From positions 1 through 47,764 of the forward strand of contig NZ_SDKD01000026.1 of the NCBI RefSeq assembly GCF_004521915.1: a stretch of DNA of 47,764 bases, given 5' to 3'. The notes below the pieces were generated by a model. It was given only the letters and a program-made list of their open reading frames with translations, was not told where the DNA came from and searched no databases. Made by a program: the position numbers and the translations under genes. The stretch is from Brevibacillus migulae (GTDB lineage Bacteria > Bacillota > Bacilli > Brevibacillales > Brevibacillaceae). Positions 23,898 to 32,735 of the stretch are shown here, one piece after another; position 1 is the first letter of the stretch; each line of letters opens with the position of its first letter.

Positions 23898-24857
23898 TTA
23901 TGGGATCGTTTTTAACAAATACTCGCTTCGTTGGGCAAACCGTTGATAGCCTGCCCGCAAAAATGCATGTTGCATAGGAACATTGCGAATGTCAGTGTCA
24001 GCGCGGATGGCATCAACATCGGCATTAAGCAGTGTTTTGGTCCCCTGTGCGAGCAAGCTGTCGATATAACGCTTTCCACGATGCTCGGGTACCACTCCGA
24101 TATAGGCGATCGTGGCAAAAGCAGGTGCAAATGCCGGCAACACGATTCCCACCAGTTCCCCTTCATGGGTGTATCCGATTTGCCACCAGTCCGGGTGCGC
24201 CTGCATGTTTTGCAGATCCGCGTATAGCTCTTTGGCATGCGCATATGCACCAAGCTGTTCTCGCTCATTTTCGATGCGTTTATCCAAGGTATGCATGGAG
24301 ACGCGCATAATGGCTTCAATCATGTCCTCTTCTCCTACCTGTGACAGAGAGCGGTACTGGAGCGGAGGAGAATGAGGCGGAAGCGTACTACTAGCCGAAT
24401 TCCACTCAAATCGCATCGTTTCGCGTTCAAGGGTAAAACCCGCTTGCCGTAACAACTGGGCTCGTTTTTCAGGAAACGTTTGAAACTGCGGAGCATGGGG
24501 AGGGGTGTCTAGCACATACTCCAATTGCTTCGCCCCCTGCTGCTTTAACAGCGGAAACAAGTCGGCAAAAAAAGCGGCACCCAGTTCGATGAGATTCTCA
24601 CTTTCCCATGGAAGCTCCCACAGTACCATAGACAGAGGAATATCCAATTTGGGCAGCGTCCAAAGGGCTGCCTGACCAATCGGTGTATTTGCTTCTTCGA
24701 GAAAATAGCACCATTGTGGACGCATCGAGCGAGTGGAAAACATGTTTTCCATGTATAGCTGGACAGCGTGGGCAGACGATGCGTGACCACACAAAGAGGA
24801 AAAGCGTTCAATCTCGTCAGGCTGAATAACGCGTATGGATAGGCTCTCTGTCATCAT
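23898..24857 (-). CDS. GNAT-family N-acetyltransferase
   Basis: A 319-residue protein with two GNAT-like halves. The C-terminal half has a recognisable acetyl-CoA motif A: YIGVVPEHRGKRYIDSLLAQG (about residues 245-265), preceded by GYTHEGELVGIVLP. The N-terminal half (about 5-160) is more divergent (VLWELPWESENLIELGAAFF) and may be a degenerate GNAT fold. The substrate is unknown. ATG 24857 overlaps the DinB stop codon as ATGA, so translation is probably coupled and no separate ribosome binding site is needed. A longer reading upstream would run inside the DinB gene and is rejected. Confidence 0.85.
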   Translation of the reverse strand: MMTESLSIRVIQPDEIERFSSLCGHASSAHAVQLYMENMFSTRSMRPQWCYFLEEANTPIGQAALWTLPKLDIPLSMVLWELPWESENLIELGAAFFADLFPLLKQQGAKQLEYVLDTPPHAPQFQTFPEKRAQLLRQAGFTLERETMRFEWNSASSTLPPHSPPLQYRSLSQVGEEDMIEAIMRVSMHTLDKRIENEREQLGAYAHAKELYADLQNMQAHPDWWQIGYTHEGELVGIVLPAFAPAFATIAYIGVVPEHRGKRYIDSLLAQGTKTLLNADVDAIRADTDIRNVPMQHAFLRAGYQRFAQRSEYLLKTIP

Positions 24858-25345
24858 TCGAACGATCGGCGTGCAACCCAGGATCCTTGCAGCTTGCGGA
24901 TCTGGATGATTTGTCCCGTATGATAAGCATCGTGCAGGATGATGTTGAGAACGGCTTCCCCGAGAGAAGGTTGGGGAGAAGGGCGGTCGAAGGCATCGTC
25001 TTGGAGGGTGGCCAACACTTCCTGGAGCTCGCGATGGATCGCTTCCGCACGTTTTACAGTAGCTGCCCATGCAGCTTCATCCTCTGGAGCGACGACTTCG
25101 TAGGTACCATCATTTGTATCGATGACATGTTCGAGTTCTTTGCCTTGCAATCTTTTTAACAGGCGCTCTTTGTAGTAGAGCAGGTGATTGACCGTCTCCC
25201 AGATCGTATTGGCTGCTTCGCCGGTAGGCCGCCAGCTAGCTTGTGCCGCAGTCAGGCCTTCCAGTGCAGGCTGCAGCGGGGGATACCAAGATTCCTCAGC
25301 AAAGGTATGATTCAGTTCTTTTCGCAACATTTCGATACGATTCAT
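24854..25345 (-). CDS. DinB-family putative metal-dependent protein
   Basis: A 163-residue four-helix-bundle protein of the DinB/YfiT superfamily. The metal-ligand histidines expected for the fold are visible: His in ETVNHLLYYKERLL (about residue 49) and two in ILHDAYHTGQIIQIRKL. Family members include bacillithiol-S-transferases and damage-inducible proteins; the actual function is not shown. The start ATG 25345 follows GAGGAGGTTGCTTGCA. It is the first gene of a two-gene operon with the GNAT gene, which starts within its stop codon. The pairing may mean that both act on a small thiol or amine substrate. Confidence 0.85.
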   Translation of the reverse strand: MNRIEMLRKELNHTFAEESWYPPLQPALEGLTAAQASWRPTGEAANTIWETVNHLLYYKERLLKRLQGKELEHVIDTNDGTYEVVAPEDEAAWAATVKRAEAIHRELQEVLATLQDDAFDRPSPQPSLGEAVLNIILHDAYHTGQIIQIRKLQGSWVARRSFE

Positions 25346-25430
25346 TGCAAGCAACCTCCTCTATTCGTTTTTGAAAACAATGTTCGCACCAGTCTGTTCA
25401 CGGTATAATAAAAGTAAGAAGGTAAAGAAT

Positions 25431-25460
25431 GTAACCATCAAAACAATAAACGTTGGTTAC
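25431..25460. promoter_or_regulatory. Inverted repeat between dinB and the CGNR gene
   Basis: GTAACCA (25431-25437) is perfectly inverted as TGGTTAC (25454-25460). It lies in the divergent gap, near a TATAAT at 25404-25409, and may be an operator, perhaps for the CGNR protein itself. Confidence 0.4.
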
Positions 25461-25516
25461 AGGAACAATTTACCATATGCCGATGGTGGGGTCAACAGGA
25501 AAGCTGGGGGATTGGC

Positions 25517-26104
25517 ATGGATTTTTTGTTTATGGATTTTTTAAATAGCGATTGGCGGGATTGGCGCGGTACAGGACGTTCAGAAGACCGACTGGATCGG
25601 CAAGGTTGGCTGGAATCTTTTTGCGCGCGATGGAAGCTAGAGGCGCCGCTTCCCATAGATGCCGAAGCAAGGAAACGATTAGGGGAATTGCGGGAAGCCA
25701 TGAGACGAATGATCGAGGATTTGGTACATGATGTCGGGTACGAGCCTGCGGATCTTGCCGTCGTCAATCAGGCACTGGCGTTGGCGCCCTCTCATCCACA
25801 ATTGGTCAAAGGAGAAGCCGTTGGGTTTCATCTTGAGCAGATATCGTCCGTCCCAGGCTGGCCGCTGGTCACGAGTCAGATCGCGGCATCATTTGCCGAT
25901 TTTTTGGTCCACGAAGATATAAGGCGGCTGAAAATTTGCGACAACCAGGATTGCTGCTGGATTTTTTATGATGAAAGCCGCAACCGCGTACGCCGCTGGT
26001 GTGAAGATAAAACGTGCGGGAATCTGATGAAGGTTCGTCGTTTTCGGGAAAGACAAAAAACGCGTGCGGCAGCGGCTGAGGACGAGGGGAAAAAAGGGAA
26101 ATGA
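25517..26104 (+). CDS. CGNR zinc-finger / ABATE-domain regulator
   Basis: A 195-residue protein. The N-terminal part (about 1-125) fits the ABATE domain: DFLNSDWRDWRG at the start, then a helical region with LREAMRRMIEDL. The C-terminal part is the CGNR zinc finger. It has Cys residues in LKICDNQDCCWIFYDESRNR, then RRWCEDKTCGNLMKVRRFRER, where CGN(L)xKVRRFR is the defining motif. Such proteins are presumed stress- or ligand-responsive transcription regulators. The start ATG follows GGGGGATTGGC. It is divergent from the dinB-GNAT operon across a gap with an inverted repeat, so it may control those genes. Confidence 0.85.
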   Translation: MDFLFMDFLNSDWRDWRGTGRSEDRLDRQGWLESFCARWKLEAPLPIDAEARKRLGELREAMRRMIEDLVHDVGYEPADLAVVNQALALAPSHPQLVKGEAVGFHLEQISSVPGWPLVTSQIAASFADFLVHEDIRRLKICDNQDCCWIFYDESRNRVRRWCEDKTCGNLMKVRRFRERQKTRAAAAEDEGKKGK

Positions 26105-26114
26105 AAGCAAGAGG

Positions 26115-26141
26115 GCTGTCTCAGGTCGAGATAGCTTTTTT
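26115..26141 (+). terminator. Rho-independent terminator
   Basis: GCTGTCTC pairs with GAGATAGC (one G-U) across a 5-base loop, then six T. It ends the CGNR gene. Confidence 0.75.
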
Positions 26142-26146
26142 CAGTC

Positions 26147-26178
26147 GATAAGAATTTATAAAATTCTCATCGACATAA
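26147..26178. repeat. 32-bp palindromic repeat, copy 2
   Basis: This segment matches 23831-23862 at 28 of 32 bases and, like it, follows directly after a terminator. The dyad AGAAT...ATTCT keeps its pairing through a compensatory change. Confidence 0.65.
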
Positions 26179-26192
26179 TAGCAACTAAGCTC

Positions 26193-26222
26193 CGCCAAAG
26201 ACTTGGCGTAGCCAAGTTTTTT
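26193..26222 (+). promoter_or_regulatory. Overlapping hairpins with T run (attenuator-like)
   Basis: CGCCAA (26193-26198) can pair with TTGGCG (26203-26208), while ACTTGGC (26201-26207) can pair with GCCAAGT (26211-26217), which is followed by a run of T. The two hairpins share bases 26203-26207 and exclude each other. They lie 120 bases before the EamA transporter start. Confidence 0.5.
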
Positions 26223-26342
26223 CTAATGCTGCTGCAAAATAGAATGGACGGAGGATGACCATGGATAGTTGCGATGTCGATCAGCAGCGTGATAAGATAG
26301 GGAACGTTTTGCCGGATGAAAAGAAGATCGGAGAAGGTACAG

Positions 26343-27218
26343 ATGGGTTGGACACTACTAGTATTCATTGGGGCTTGCAGCTACGGCGTGCTCTCCACAA
26401 TCGTGAAATTTGCCTATGACGCAGGATTTACCGTAGATGAAGTAACCGGATGCCAGCTGTTGATAGCGGCTCTGCTCTCCTGGCTGCTCGTGCTCCTTTT
26501 CGGTGGCAGACAGGCAGGGAAGAAAGAATGGCTCTCCTTACTGGCCACCGGCCTATGCACAGGGCTTACCGGTATCTTTTATTATGCGGCGCTACAATAC
26601 ATGGACGCCTCGCTGGCCATCATCATGCTGTTTCAATTCACCTGGATCGGCATGCTCTGGGAGAGTCTGCTCAGCAAAAGCTGGCCTGAGCCTGCCAAGC
26701 TGGCCGCACTTGTCCTCCTCTTGGTGGGTACCGTATTGGCCTCAGGGGTCATCGAAGCCGAGCAGCAATTTTCGTTGCTTGGCATGCTGCTGGGTTTGTT
26801 GGCAGCGATCTCGTATTCTTTCTTTATCCTGCTGAGTGGTCGTGTGGCGTTGCAGGTCAGCTCCTGGTCGCGCAACGCGATCATGATGACGGGAGCCATG
26901 CTGATGACGTTCCTCGTTTATCCGCCACGCTTTCTCTACAATGGCGCATTGGGAGAAGGGCTATGGATGTATGGATCAGGACTGGCTCTTTTCGTCCTGA
27001 TCTCCATCTTGTGCTTTACGTTCGGCGTCCCGCGGATCGGATCGATGCTCGCCCTCATTCTGGGCTCGGCGGAGCTGCCGACAGCAGTGGTCATGTCCCG
27101 CTTTGTCCTGCACGAGCAGGTGACCGGGCTGCAGTGGCTGGGAGTCATCATCATTTTGCTGGGGATCGCCGTGCCGGAGTTAGTCAAGCAGCGCTTGAAG
27201 GGATATGTGAATCCGTAA
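26343..27218 (+). CDS. EamA-family (DMT) transporter
   Basis: A 291-residue integral membrane protein with ten predicted helices in two EamA repeats. The first repeat runs from MGWTLLVFIGACSYG and the second from FSLLGMLLGLLAAISYSFFI. Near the end are the typical GSAELPTAVVMSRFVLHEQ and LGVIIILLGI. The family exports or imports small metabolites; substrate unknown. ATG 26343 is preferred because GGAGAAGG lies 6 bases upstream; an in-frame ATG at 26316 is possible but lacks a good site. The leader contains overlapping hairpins at 26193-26222 that may attenuate transcription. Confidence 0.88.
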   Translation: MGWTLLVFIGACSYGVLSTIVKFAYDAGFTVDEVTGCQLLIAALLSWLLVLLFGGRQAGKKEWLSLLATGLCTGLTGIFYYAALQYMDASLAIIMLFQFTWIGMLWESLLSKSWPEPAKLAALVLLLVGTVLASGVIEAEQQFSLLGMLLGLLAAISYSFFILLSGRVALQVSSWSRNAIMMTGAMLMTFLVYPPRFLYNGALGEGLWMYGSGLALFVLISILCFTFGVPRIGSMLALILGSAELPTAVVMSRFVLHEQVTGLQWLGVIIILLGIAVPELVKQRLKGYVNP

Positions 27219-27286
27219 GAAAGGGAATTGGCATCTACTGGGAGAATACATAATCAATCGATCAAAAGAAAGGAACCGAGAAAAAA

Positions 27287-27601
27287 GTGTCAACCGATCA
27301 GAGGATTCATCCTGAATGCGTTTTGGCGATGCGGCGCCTGATGCAGATGCCAAATCCAAAATTTCAGGATTTTGTGGATCTGCGCACCTATGGCACGGAT
27401 TATTATTCCGGTTTGGGATGGGAAGAGCTGCAGCAATACATCAATGAGAAAACGATCACGATCGTGGAGCAGTTTGAAGAGGAAGCTAACATTTTATCTG
27501 CCTTGCGCTGGGTGGCCCGGGGCTTGCCGGTCATGCTGGCCATTCGCAAGGTGAAAGCCGATCACGCCATGTATCGGTATAAGAAGCCCAATCGGGAGTA
27601 A
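27287..27601 (+). CDS. Hypothetical protein (104 aa)
   Basis: A 104-residue protein starting at GTG 27287 with only a weak upstream AAAGGAA. The sequence begins STDQRIHPECVLAMRRLMQM and is soluble and mildly acidic, with a basic C terminus (AIRKVKADHAMYRYKKPNRE). No signal peptide, membrane helix or known motif is recognised. It lies between the EamA gene and the oligoendopeptidase gene with a 32-base gap to the latter, so it may be co-transcribed with it. Function unknown. Confidence 0.6.
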   Translation: MSTDQRIHPECVLAMRRLMQMPNPKFQDFVDLRTYGTDYYSGLGWEELQQYINEKTITIVEQFEEEANILSALRWVARGLPVMLAIRKVKADHAMYRYKKPNRE

Positions 27602-27633
27602 GAATGGGATAGCCATAAAGAAGGAGGAGTAAC

Positions 27634-29409
27634 ATGGAAAAGCATTTGTCGCAAACCTGGGATCTGGATGTGTTCTTTGCAGGAGGCAGTCAATCGGCGG
27701 AGTTTAGCGCCCATCTGGATCAGCTGGAACAGGATATTGCCAAGCTGCAGCAAGCGATCGACAAAGGGGCGCAGACGATCGAGGACCACGCGGCCTTGAT
27801 TGCTGCCATTCAAAGCATTGCGGTTCGTCTGAAGCAGGCCGGGGCATTTACATCCTGCCTCACCGCGCAGGATGTCAGGGATGAGCATGCAGTGCTCGTC
27901 AGCGGGCGGGTAAAATCGATCGGCGCTTCCTACCATGGAGCCCTGACAAAATGGGAGGAGCAACTGCTGAACATTTCCGATGAGCAGTGGCAAGCTTTGC
28001 TTGACCATCCGGAGCATGTGCAGATTGCTTTCCCGCTGGAGGAGAGAAGACGCCGGGCGAAGGAAAAGCTTGCTCCTGAGCAGGAAGTGCTGGCCAATGA
28101 TCTGGCGGTCGACGGCTACCATGGATGGCAGGATCTGTACAATGCAGTCGTAGGGCGGATCAAAATCGAGGTAGAGCATGAAGGGAAGCTGCAGCAGCTC
28201 TCGGTCGGGCAGGCTGCCAATCTGATGTCTCATGTCGATCGCGATGTCCGCGAACGCGTCTTCGCCAAGTGGCAGCAAGCTTGGGCAGAGCAGGGCGAGC
28301 TGTGCGCACAGGCGCTCAATCATCTGGGCGGCTTCCGCCTGCAGCTGTATCGCCACCGCGGCTGGGACGATATCCTGAAGGAACCGATGGATATCAACCG
28401 TATGTCGGAGCGTACCTTGCATGCGATGTGGGAAGCGATCAACAATCGGAAAGACCGGCTCGTCGCATACCTGGAGCGAAAAGCGAAGTTGTTGGGGGTA
28501 GAAAAGCTGAGCTGGGCGGATGTCGGCGCACCGCTTGGCAGTGTGAACAAAGTGATCCCTTATGAGGAAGCAGCGGCCTTCATTCAGGAGCATTTTGGTC
28601 GTTTCAGTCCGAGGCTGAAGGAAATGGCTGGCATTGCATTTGCGGATCGCTGGATTGAGGCGGAGGATCGGCCTGGCAAGCGTCCCGGTGGCTTTTGCAC
28701 AAGCTTTCCGCAGAGCGGACAGTCGCGGATCTTTATGACCTATGCGGGGAATACCGGCAATGTGTCTACGCTGGCCCATGAGCTGGGGCACGCTTTTCAC
28801 CAGCACGTCATGAGCGGAGTGCCGCCGATGGCGCAAAATTATGCGATGAACGTAGCGGAGACGGCCTCCACCTATGCGGAAACCATCGTGGCGGATGCCG
28901 CTGTCCGGGAAGCAAGCACCCCGGAAGAAAGAATCGCCCTGTTGGAAGATAAAATCCAGCAAAGCGTCGCTTACTTTATGAACATCCAGGCACGCTTCCT
29001 GTTCGAGCAGCGCTTCTACGCGGAGCGCAAAAAAGGGCTTGTCTCGGTCGGCCGCTTGAATCAATTGATGGAGGAAGCGCAGCGGGAGGCGTATGGAGAT
29101 GCTCTTTCCTCGTACGAACCACATTTCTGGGCATCGAAGCTGCATTTTTACATTACGACTTATCCGTTCTATAACTTTCCGTATACATTCGGCTATTTGT
29201 TCAGCCTGAGTCTGTATGCCCGCACCTTGGAAGAAGGACTCGCCTTCGAGGAGAAATACATCAATCTGTTGCGTGACACAGGCAGGCTGCCTGTTGAAGA
29301 GCTGGCCAAACGTCATTTGGGTGTAGAGATGGGGGAAGTCGAGTTCTGGCAGCAAGCTGTGGATTTGGCCGTAGCGGATATCGAGGAATTTTTGCGTTTG
29401 ACAGAGTAA
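27634..29409 (+). CDS. pepF: M3-family oligoendopeptidase (PepF type)
   Basis: A 591-residue zinc oligopeptidase of family M3 (PepF clade). The zinc-binding, catalytic motif LAHELGHAFHQHVM places H382, E383 and H386. The third ligand lies in NVAETASTYAETIV about 25 residues later. The C-terminal part has FWASKLHFYITTYPFYNFPY and FGYLFSLSLYA, typical of PepF. It hydrolyses medium-length peptides in the cytoplasm; B. subtilis PepF homologues affect sporulation peptide signalling. The start ATG follows AAGGAGGAGTAAC. The gene is full length and ends at a strong terminator (29422-29462). Confidence 0.92.
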   Translation: MEKHLSQTWDLDVFFAGGSQSAEFSAHLDQLEQDIAKLQQAIDKGAQTIEDHAALIAAIQSIAVRLKQAGAFTSCLTAQDVRDEHAVLVSGRVKSIGASYHGALTKWEEQLLNISDEQWQALLDHPEHVQIAFPLEERRRRAKEKLAPEQEVLANDLAVDGYHGWQDLYNAVVGRIKIEVEHEGKLQQLSVGQAANLMSHVDRDVRERVFAKWQQAWAEQGELCAQALNHLGGFRLQLYRHRGWDDILKEPMDINRMSERTLHAMWEAINNRKDRLVAYLERKAKLLGVEKLSWADVGAPLGSVNKVIPYEEAAAFIQEHFGRFSPRLKEMAGIAFADRWIEAEDRPGKRPGGFCTSFPQSGQSRIFMTYAGNTGNVSTLAHELGHAFHQHVMSGVPPMAQNYAMNVAETASTYAETIVADAAVREASTPEERIALLEDKIQQSVAYFMNIQARFLFEQRFYAERKKGLVSVGRLNQLMEEAQREAYGDALSSYEPHFWASKLHFYITTYPFYNFPYTFGYLFSLSLYARTLEEGLAFEEKYINLLRDTGRLPVEELAKRHLGVEMGEVEFWQQAVDLAVADIEEFLRLTE

Positions 29410-29421
29410 TTGCGAGACCAG

Positions 29422-29462
29422 AAAAAAAGCCTGTTTCCTTCTGCGAAGGAGCGGGCTTTTTT
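29422..29462. terminator. Rho-independent terminator
   Basis: AAAAAAGCC...TTCCTTC pairs with GAAGGA...GGCTTTTTT, with A- and T-rich flanks. It ends the oligoendopeptidase gene. Confidence 0.9.
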
Positions 29463-29576
29463 ACATTCGCTTTACAAAAAATTGGGAAAAGTGTCGACAA
29501 AATAAGCCACAATGCCTAGTGGGCTCCATAGTATCATGGAAGTACAGAATCTCCCAAAAAATTGAAGGAGGAATCT

Positions 29577-32500
29577 ATGAAACGGAAAGCCCCCAAAATA
29601 GCGGCTTTGCTGGTCGCAAGCAGCCTGGTTGCCGTACCGGTCTTGCAAGCAACTGCAGCTCCCCAGCATCAAAGCGCGAAGGATGACGTGCAAGCAGCAA
29701 AAGAAGGAAAAGTAGCGGTTATCGAGATTGCCAATGAGGCAACCGATGCGATTTTGCAGTTGGGCAGCAAGGACGACGAGACGCTTACCCTCGTAGCGAC
29801 CGCGAAGGATGAAAATGGAAACGTCATCACGGACAAGAAGATTCAATGGAAATCGTTGGACAAAAAGGTAGCCGTCGTGGATAAGAACGGAAACGTATCG
29901 GCCGTTCGTCCCGGTACTGCCGAAATCGAAGCGAAGATGGCCAACGTCAGAGCGGTATTCGAAGTAACGGTTAAGTTTAAAGACAATTCAGACAGAGAGC
30001 GCGCAGTGCGGGAAGCAACGGCAGCCATCGACGCGCTCCCATCGCTTGACGATTTGACGTTAGCGGATGCTCCGGCCGTAGCAGCAGCAAGAGAAAAGGT
30101 CAATGCGGCGCTGGCGCTGGGAGCACAGGAAAGCGAGATCCGCAATCTGGACGAGCTTGTCGATGCGGAAGAAAAACTGCGCGAGCTGCAGCCGGATCCT
30201 GTGCTTGTCCTGAAGGAGCAGACGATCGTCGAAGCGGACGAGAATGACGGAAGCATCGAGCAAGAGCAGATCGTTTCCGTCGAGGACGGCGCTTTTGCTG
30301 ATGATCTTAGCAAAGATCACGTACTGATTACGAATCTGCCGGAAGGCCTGAACTATGACATCAGACGCATCGATGGACAGAGCTTCTCGATTGCCTTTAC
30401 CGGAAAAGCGAACCATCATGCGGATGCGGATGATGTCGCGGATGCGCGGGTAATCGTAACGAAGGAGAAAGTGGCAATGGCCACTGATGATCTCAAGAGT
30501 GAACCGTTCCGGTTTGATTTCCATGACCCTGACCAGCTGAGCATCGCCAAGGCCCGTACCATGGAAGGAGAAACCGTGACGATCAAAGGGATCGTGACCG
30601 CAGACAATGCGGCGATTGGCGGCGGAAAATTGTCAACGTTTATGCAGGACCAAAGCGGCGGTATCAACATCTTTAACCAAAATGCAAGCTTATTTCCAGA
30701 GCTGGTGGAGGGTGATAAGGTGGAGGTAACGGGAAAAATCACGGTGTATCGTGGTCTGACGGAAATCGTTCCTGCTGCGGATGGCGTCAAGGTGTTGTCA
30801 CAGAATAACCCATTGCCGCAGCCTGTCGCGATCGATCTGGCGCAGCTTGAAGAGGCAAGCGCTGCGGAGCCGCTGGAAGGCACATTGGTGGAAGTCACCG
30901 GTTTTATCGATAGCATTCCGGGCAGTCCGGCGGGCGGAGGATACAACGTCAACCTGATCGACAGCCAATTCCATGGCGTCACCCTGCGCATCATGCAGGA
31001 CAGCATGGACATCAGCAGCGTAAAGGCGAAAAAATGGTACAAGATCACCGCGATCGTTGGGCAGTTTGACAGCGGCTACCAATTGCTCCCGCGCAAGGAA
31101 TCTGATCTGCAATTGCTGACCGAGCAGCCGGATCCGCCGACGCAAGCCGGTTCGTATCCATCCGTCGTTTCGGATGTCGTCGATGGGGATACGGTACATT
31201 TGTCGGAGCCAGTGATCGGCATCACCAAGGTCCGTTACGTGAATATCGACACTCCGGAAACGTATCATACCGTCAATAATGAGCTGGATCGCAACCAGAA
31301 GGTCCATGGGGAGAAAGCGAAGGCTTATTTGAAAACGCTGCTCCCGGCTGGTGAGGATGTCACGGTAAAGGTGGGCGTAGAAGCTACCGATGATTATGGC
31401 CGATTGCTTGCGGAGGTCATACGGGATCGTGATCAGCTGAACACGAATATGGAAATGGTACAGAGCGGATATGCTGCGACCTATTTCATCTGGCCGTTTG
31501 ATGAAGAGGTCTACGAGCCTTATTCCCGAGCTGTCAAGGAAGCGGTTTTGGATGGGAAAGGCATCTGGAATCCGTATGATCCATTGCTGGAGCTGCCGTT
31601 TGAGTTCCGCGGACGCGAGCAAGGCAAAGGCCTGACCCGCTATGTCGGCAACTACTATACCCATGAATATGTAGCGCCTGAGGAGTTTAAGGCGATCCCG
31701 GTGGAAGCCCGCGTCTTTTTCGCATCACCCGAGGAAGCCGAGGAGAACGGTTATGACCCAATGCCTGCACAGGAAGTGGCGGATGGTCTGACAGTGGCTG
31801 CCGATAAAGCAGCGCTGAAACTCGATTACGACGGCACATCGCCTGTCATTGCGCTGCCGACAGCAGGAGAAGGTGGGTCGACAATTGAATGGAGCCTGCG
31901 CAATCCTGTGCAAAGTGATCTGATTCAGCTCTCGACAGGTACAGTCAACCGCGAAGGACTGATGCACGATACAACCGTCACGTTGGTGGCGACCATCAAA
32001 AAAGGAGAAGCCGTCGATGTGCAAGGATTCCCCGTCTTGATCAAGGCGGAATCCGGCACGACTCCAGACCCTGTCGTAACGGATCTGTTGATCTCCGAAT
32101 ATGTGGAGGGCACAAGCAACAACAAGGCGATCGAAATCTATAACGGCACGGATCAGGAAATCGACCTCGCGGCTGGGGGTTATGCTTTGGTGCTGTATGC
32201 TAACGGGAACACGTCCCCTACCAATACCTTCACCTTTACCGGAAAGCTGGCGGCTGGCAGCACCTATGTGATTGCCAATGCGTCTGCCAATGCAGCGATC
32301 TTGGAAAAGGCGCAAGCGACAAGCACGGTCACTTACTTTAATGGGGACGATGCACTGGTGCTCTATAAGAACTTCGACCCCACCACAAAGACCGGAACCG
32401 TGATTGATGTCATCGGAGCGGTCGGTGTCGATCCGGGCACTGCCTGGGGAACAGGTGTCAGGACGGTGGATCAGACGTTGGTGCGTAAGAGCAGTGTTCA

Positions 32501-32603
32501 CAAGGGCAATACGAGTGTGAACGGCCCCTTTGATCCTGCAGATGAATGGGAAAGCAAAGGCATTGATGTCATCGATGATTTAGGAAAACACAAAATCGAA
32601 TAA
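29577..32603 (+). CDS. Secreted multidomain nuclease (Big_2, OB-fold, thermonuclease, lamin-tail)
   Basis: A 1008-residue secreted protein. Order: signal peptide (about 1-28, VLQATAA); a Big_2-like Ig domain (about 45-135: KKIQWKSLDKKVAVVDKNGN); a helical linker; an OB-fold YhcR-like domain (about 320-435: TVTIKGIVTADNAAIGGGKL); and a thermonuclease domain (about 525-675). The nuclease keeps D536/D538 (VVDGDTVHL), R553, D558 and E561 (VRYVNIDTPET) and R609 (DDYGRLLAEVI), equivalent to staphylococcal D19/D21, R35, D40, E43 and R87. After an Ig-like segment the C terminus is a lamin-tail domain (LLISEYVEGTSNNKAIEIYN). It probably degrades extracellular nucleic acid. No sortase motif or calcineurin-type nuclease domain is seen, unlike B. 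subtilis YhcR. Start: ATG after AAGGAGGAATCT. Confidence 0.85.
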   Translation: MKRKAPKIAALLVASSLVAVPVLQATAAPQHQSAKDDVQAAKEGKVAVIEIANEATDAILQLGSKDDETLTLVATAKDENGNVITDKKIQWKSLDKKVAVVDKNGNVSAVRPGTAEIEAKMANVRAVFEVTVKFKDNSDRERAVREATAAIDALPSLDDLTLADAPAVAAAREKVNAALALGAQESEIRNLDELVDAEEKLRELQPDPVLVLKEQTIVEADENDGSIEQEQIVSVEDGAFADDLSKDHVLITNLPEGLNYDIRRIDGQSFSIAFTGKANHHADADDVADARVIVTKEKVAMATDDLKSEPFRFDFHDPDQLSIAKARTMEGETVTIKGIVTADNAAIGGGKLSTFMQDQSGGINIFNQNASLFPELVEGDKVEVTGKITVYRGLTEIVPAADGVKVLSQNNPLPQPVAIDLAQLEEASAAEPLEGTLVEVTGFIDSIPGSPAGGGYNVNLIDSQFHGVTLRIMQDSMDISSVKAKKWYKITAIVGQFDSGYQLLPRKESDLQLLTEQPDPPTQAGSYPSVVSDVVDGDTVHLSEPVIGITKVRYVNIDTPETYHTVNNELDRNQKVHGEKAKAYLKTLLPAGEDVTVKVGVEATDDYGRLLAEVIRDRDQLNTNMEMVQSGYAATYFIWPFDEEVYEPYSRAVKEAVLDGKGIWNPYDPLLELPFEFRGREQGKGLTRYVGNYYTHEYVAPEEFKAIPVEARVFFASPEEAEENGYDPMPAQEVADGLTVAADKAALKLDYDGTSPVIALPTAGEGGSTIEWSLRNPVQSDLIQLSTGTVNREGLMHDTTVTLVATIKKGEAVDVQGFPVLIKAESGTTPDPVVTDLLISEYVEGTSNNKAIEIYNGTDQEIDLAAGGYALVLYANGNTSPTNTFTFTGKLAAGSTYVIANASANAAILEKAQATSTVTYFNGDDALVLYKNFDPTTKTGTVIDVIGAVGVDPGTAWGTGVRTVDQTLVRKSSVHKGNTSVNGPFDPADEWESKGIDVIDDLGKHKIE

Positions 32604-32609
32604 GGAACG

Positions 32610-32642
32610 AACCTCCTCCCTTTTCCAAAAGGGAGGTTTTTC
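32610..32642 (+). terminator. Rho-independent terminator
   Basis: AACCTCC..CCTTTT pairs with AAAAGGGAGGTT, followed by T residues. It ends the nuclease gene. Confidence 0.88.
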
Positions 32643-32735
32643 TTGGAAAACTACGTAAAATCAGGAAGGTTTTTCGCGAACGGTGCCGAATAGAAAAAGA
32701 CGATCTTTGTACAGGGAGAGCCGAGGAGATGTGCT

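Noticed and set aside
24858..25070. N-terminal extension of the GNAT protein into the dinB gene
   Set aside because: The extra residues are an out-of-frame translation of dinB; the ATGA overlap gives a natural coupled start.
26260..26421. 53-codon frame with a good GGAGG site overlapping the EamA start
   Set aside because: It runs out of frame into the transporter gene, has poor codon use and no recognisable sequence; the GGAGG is probably part of the leader.
27562..29355. Long minus-strand frame opposite the oligoendopeptidase gene
   Set aside because: The plus strand encodes a full M3 peptidase with the HELGH motif; the opposite frame has no domain or ribosome binding site.
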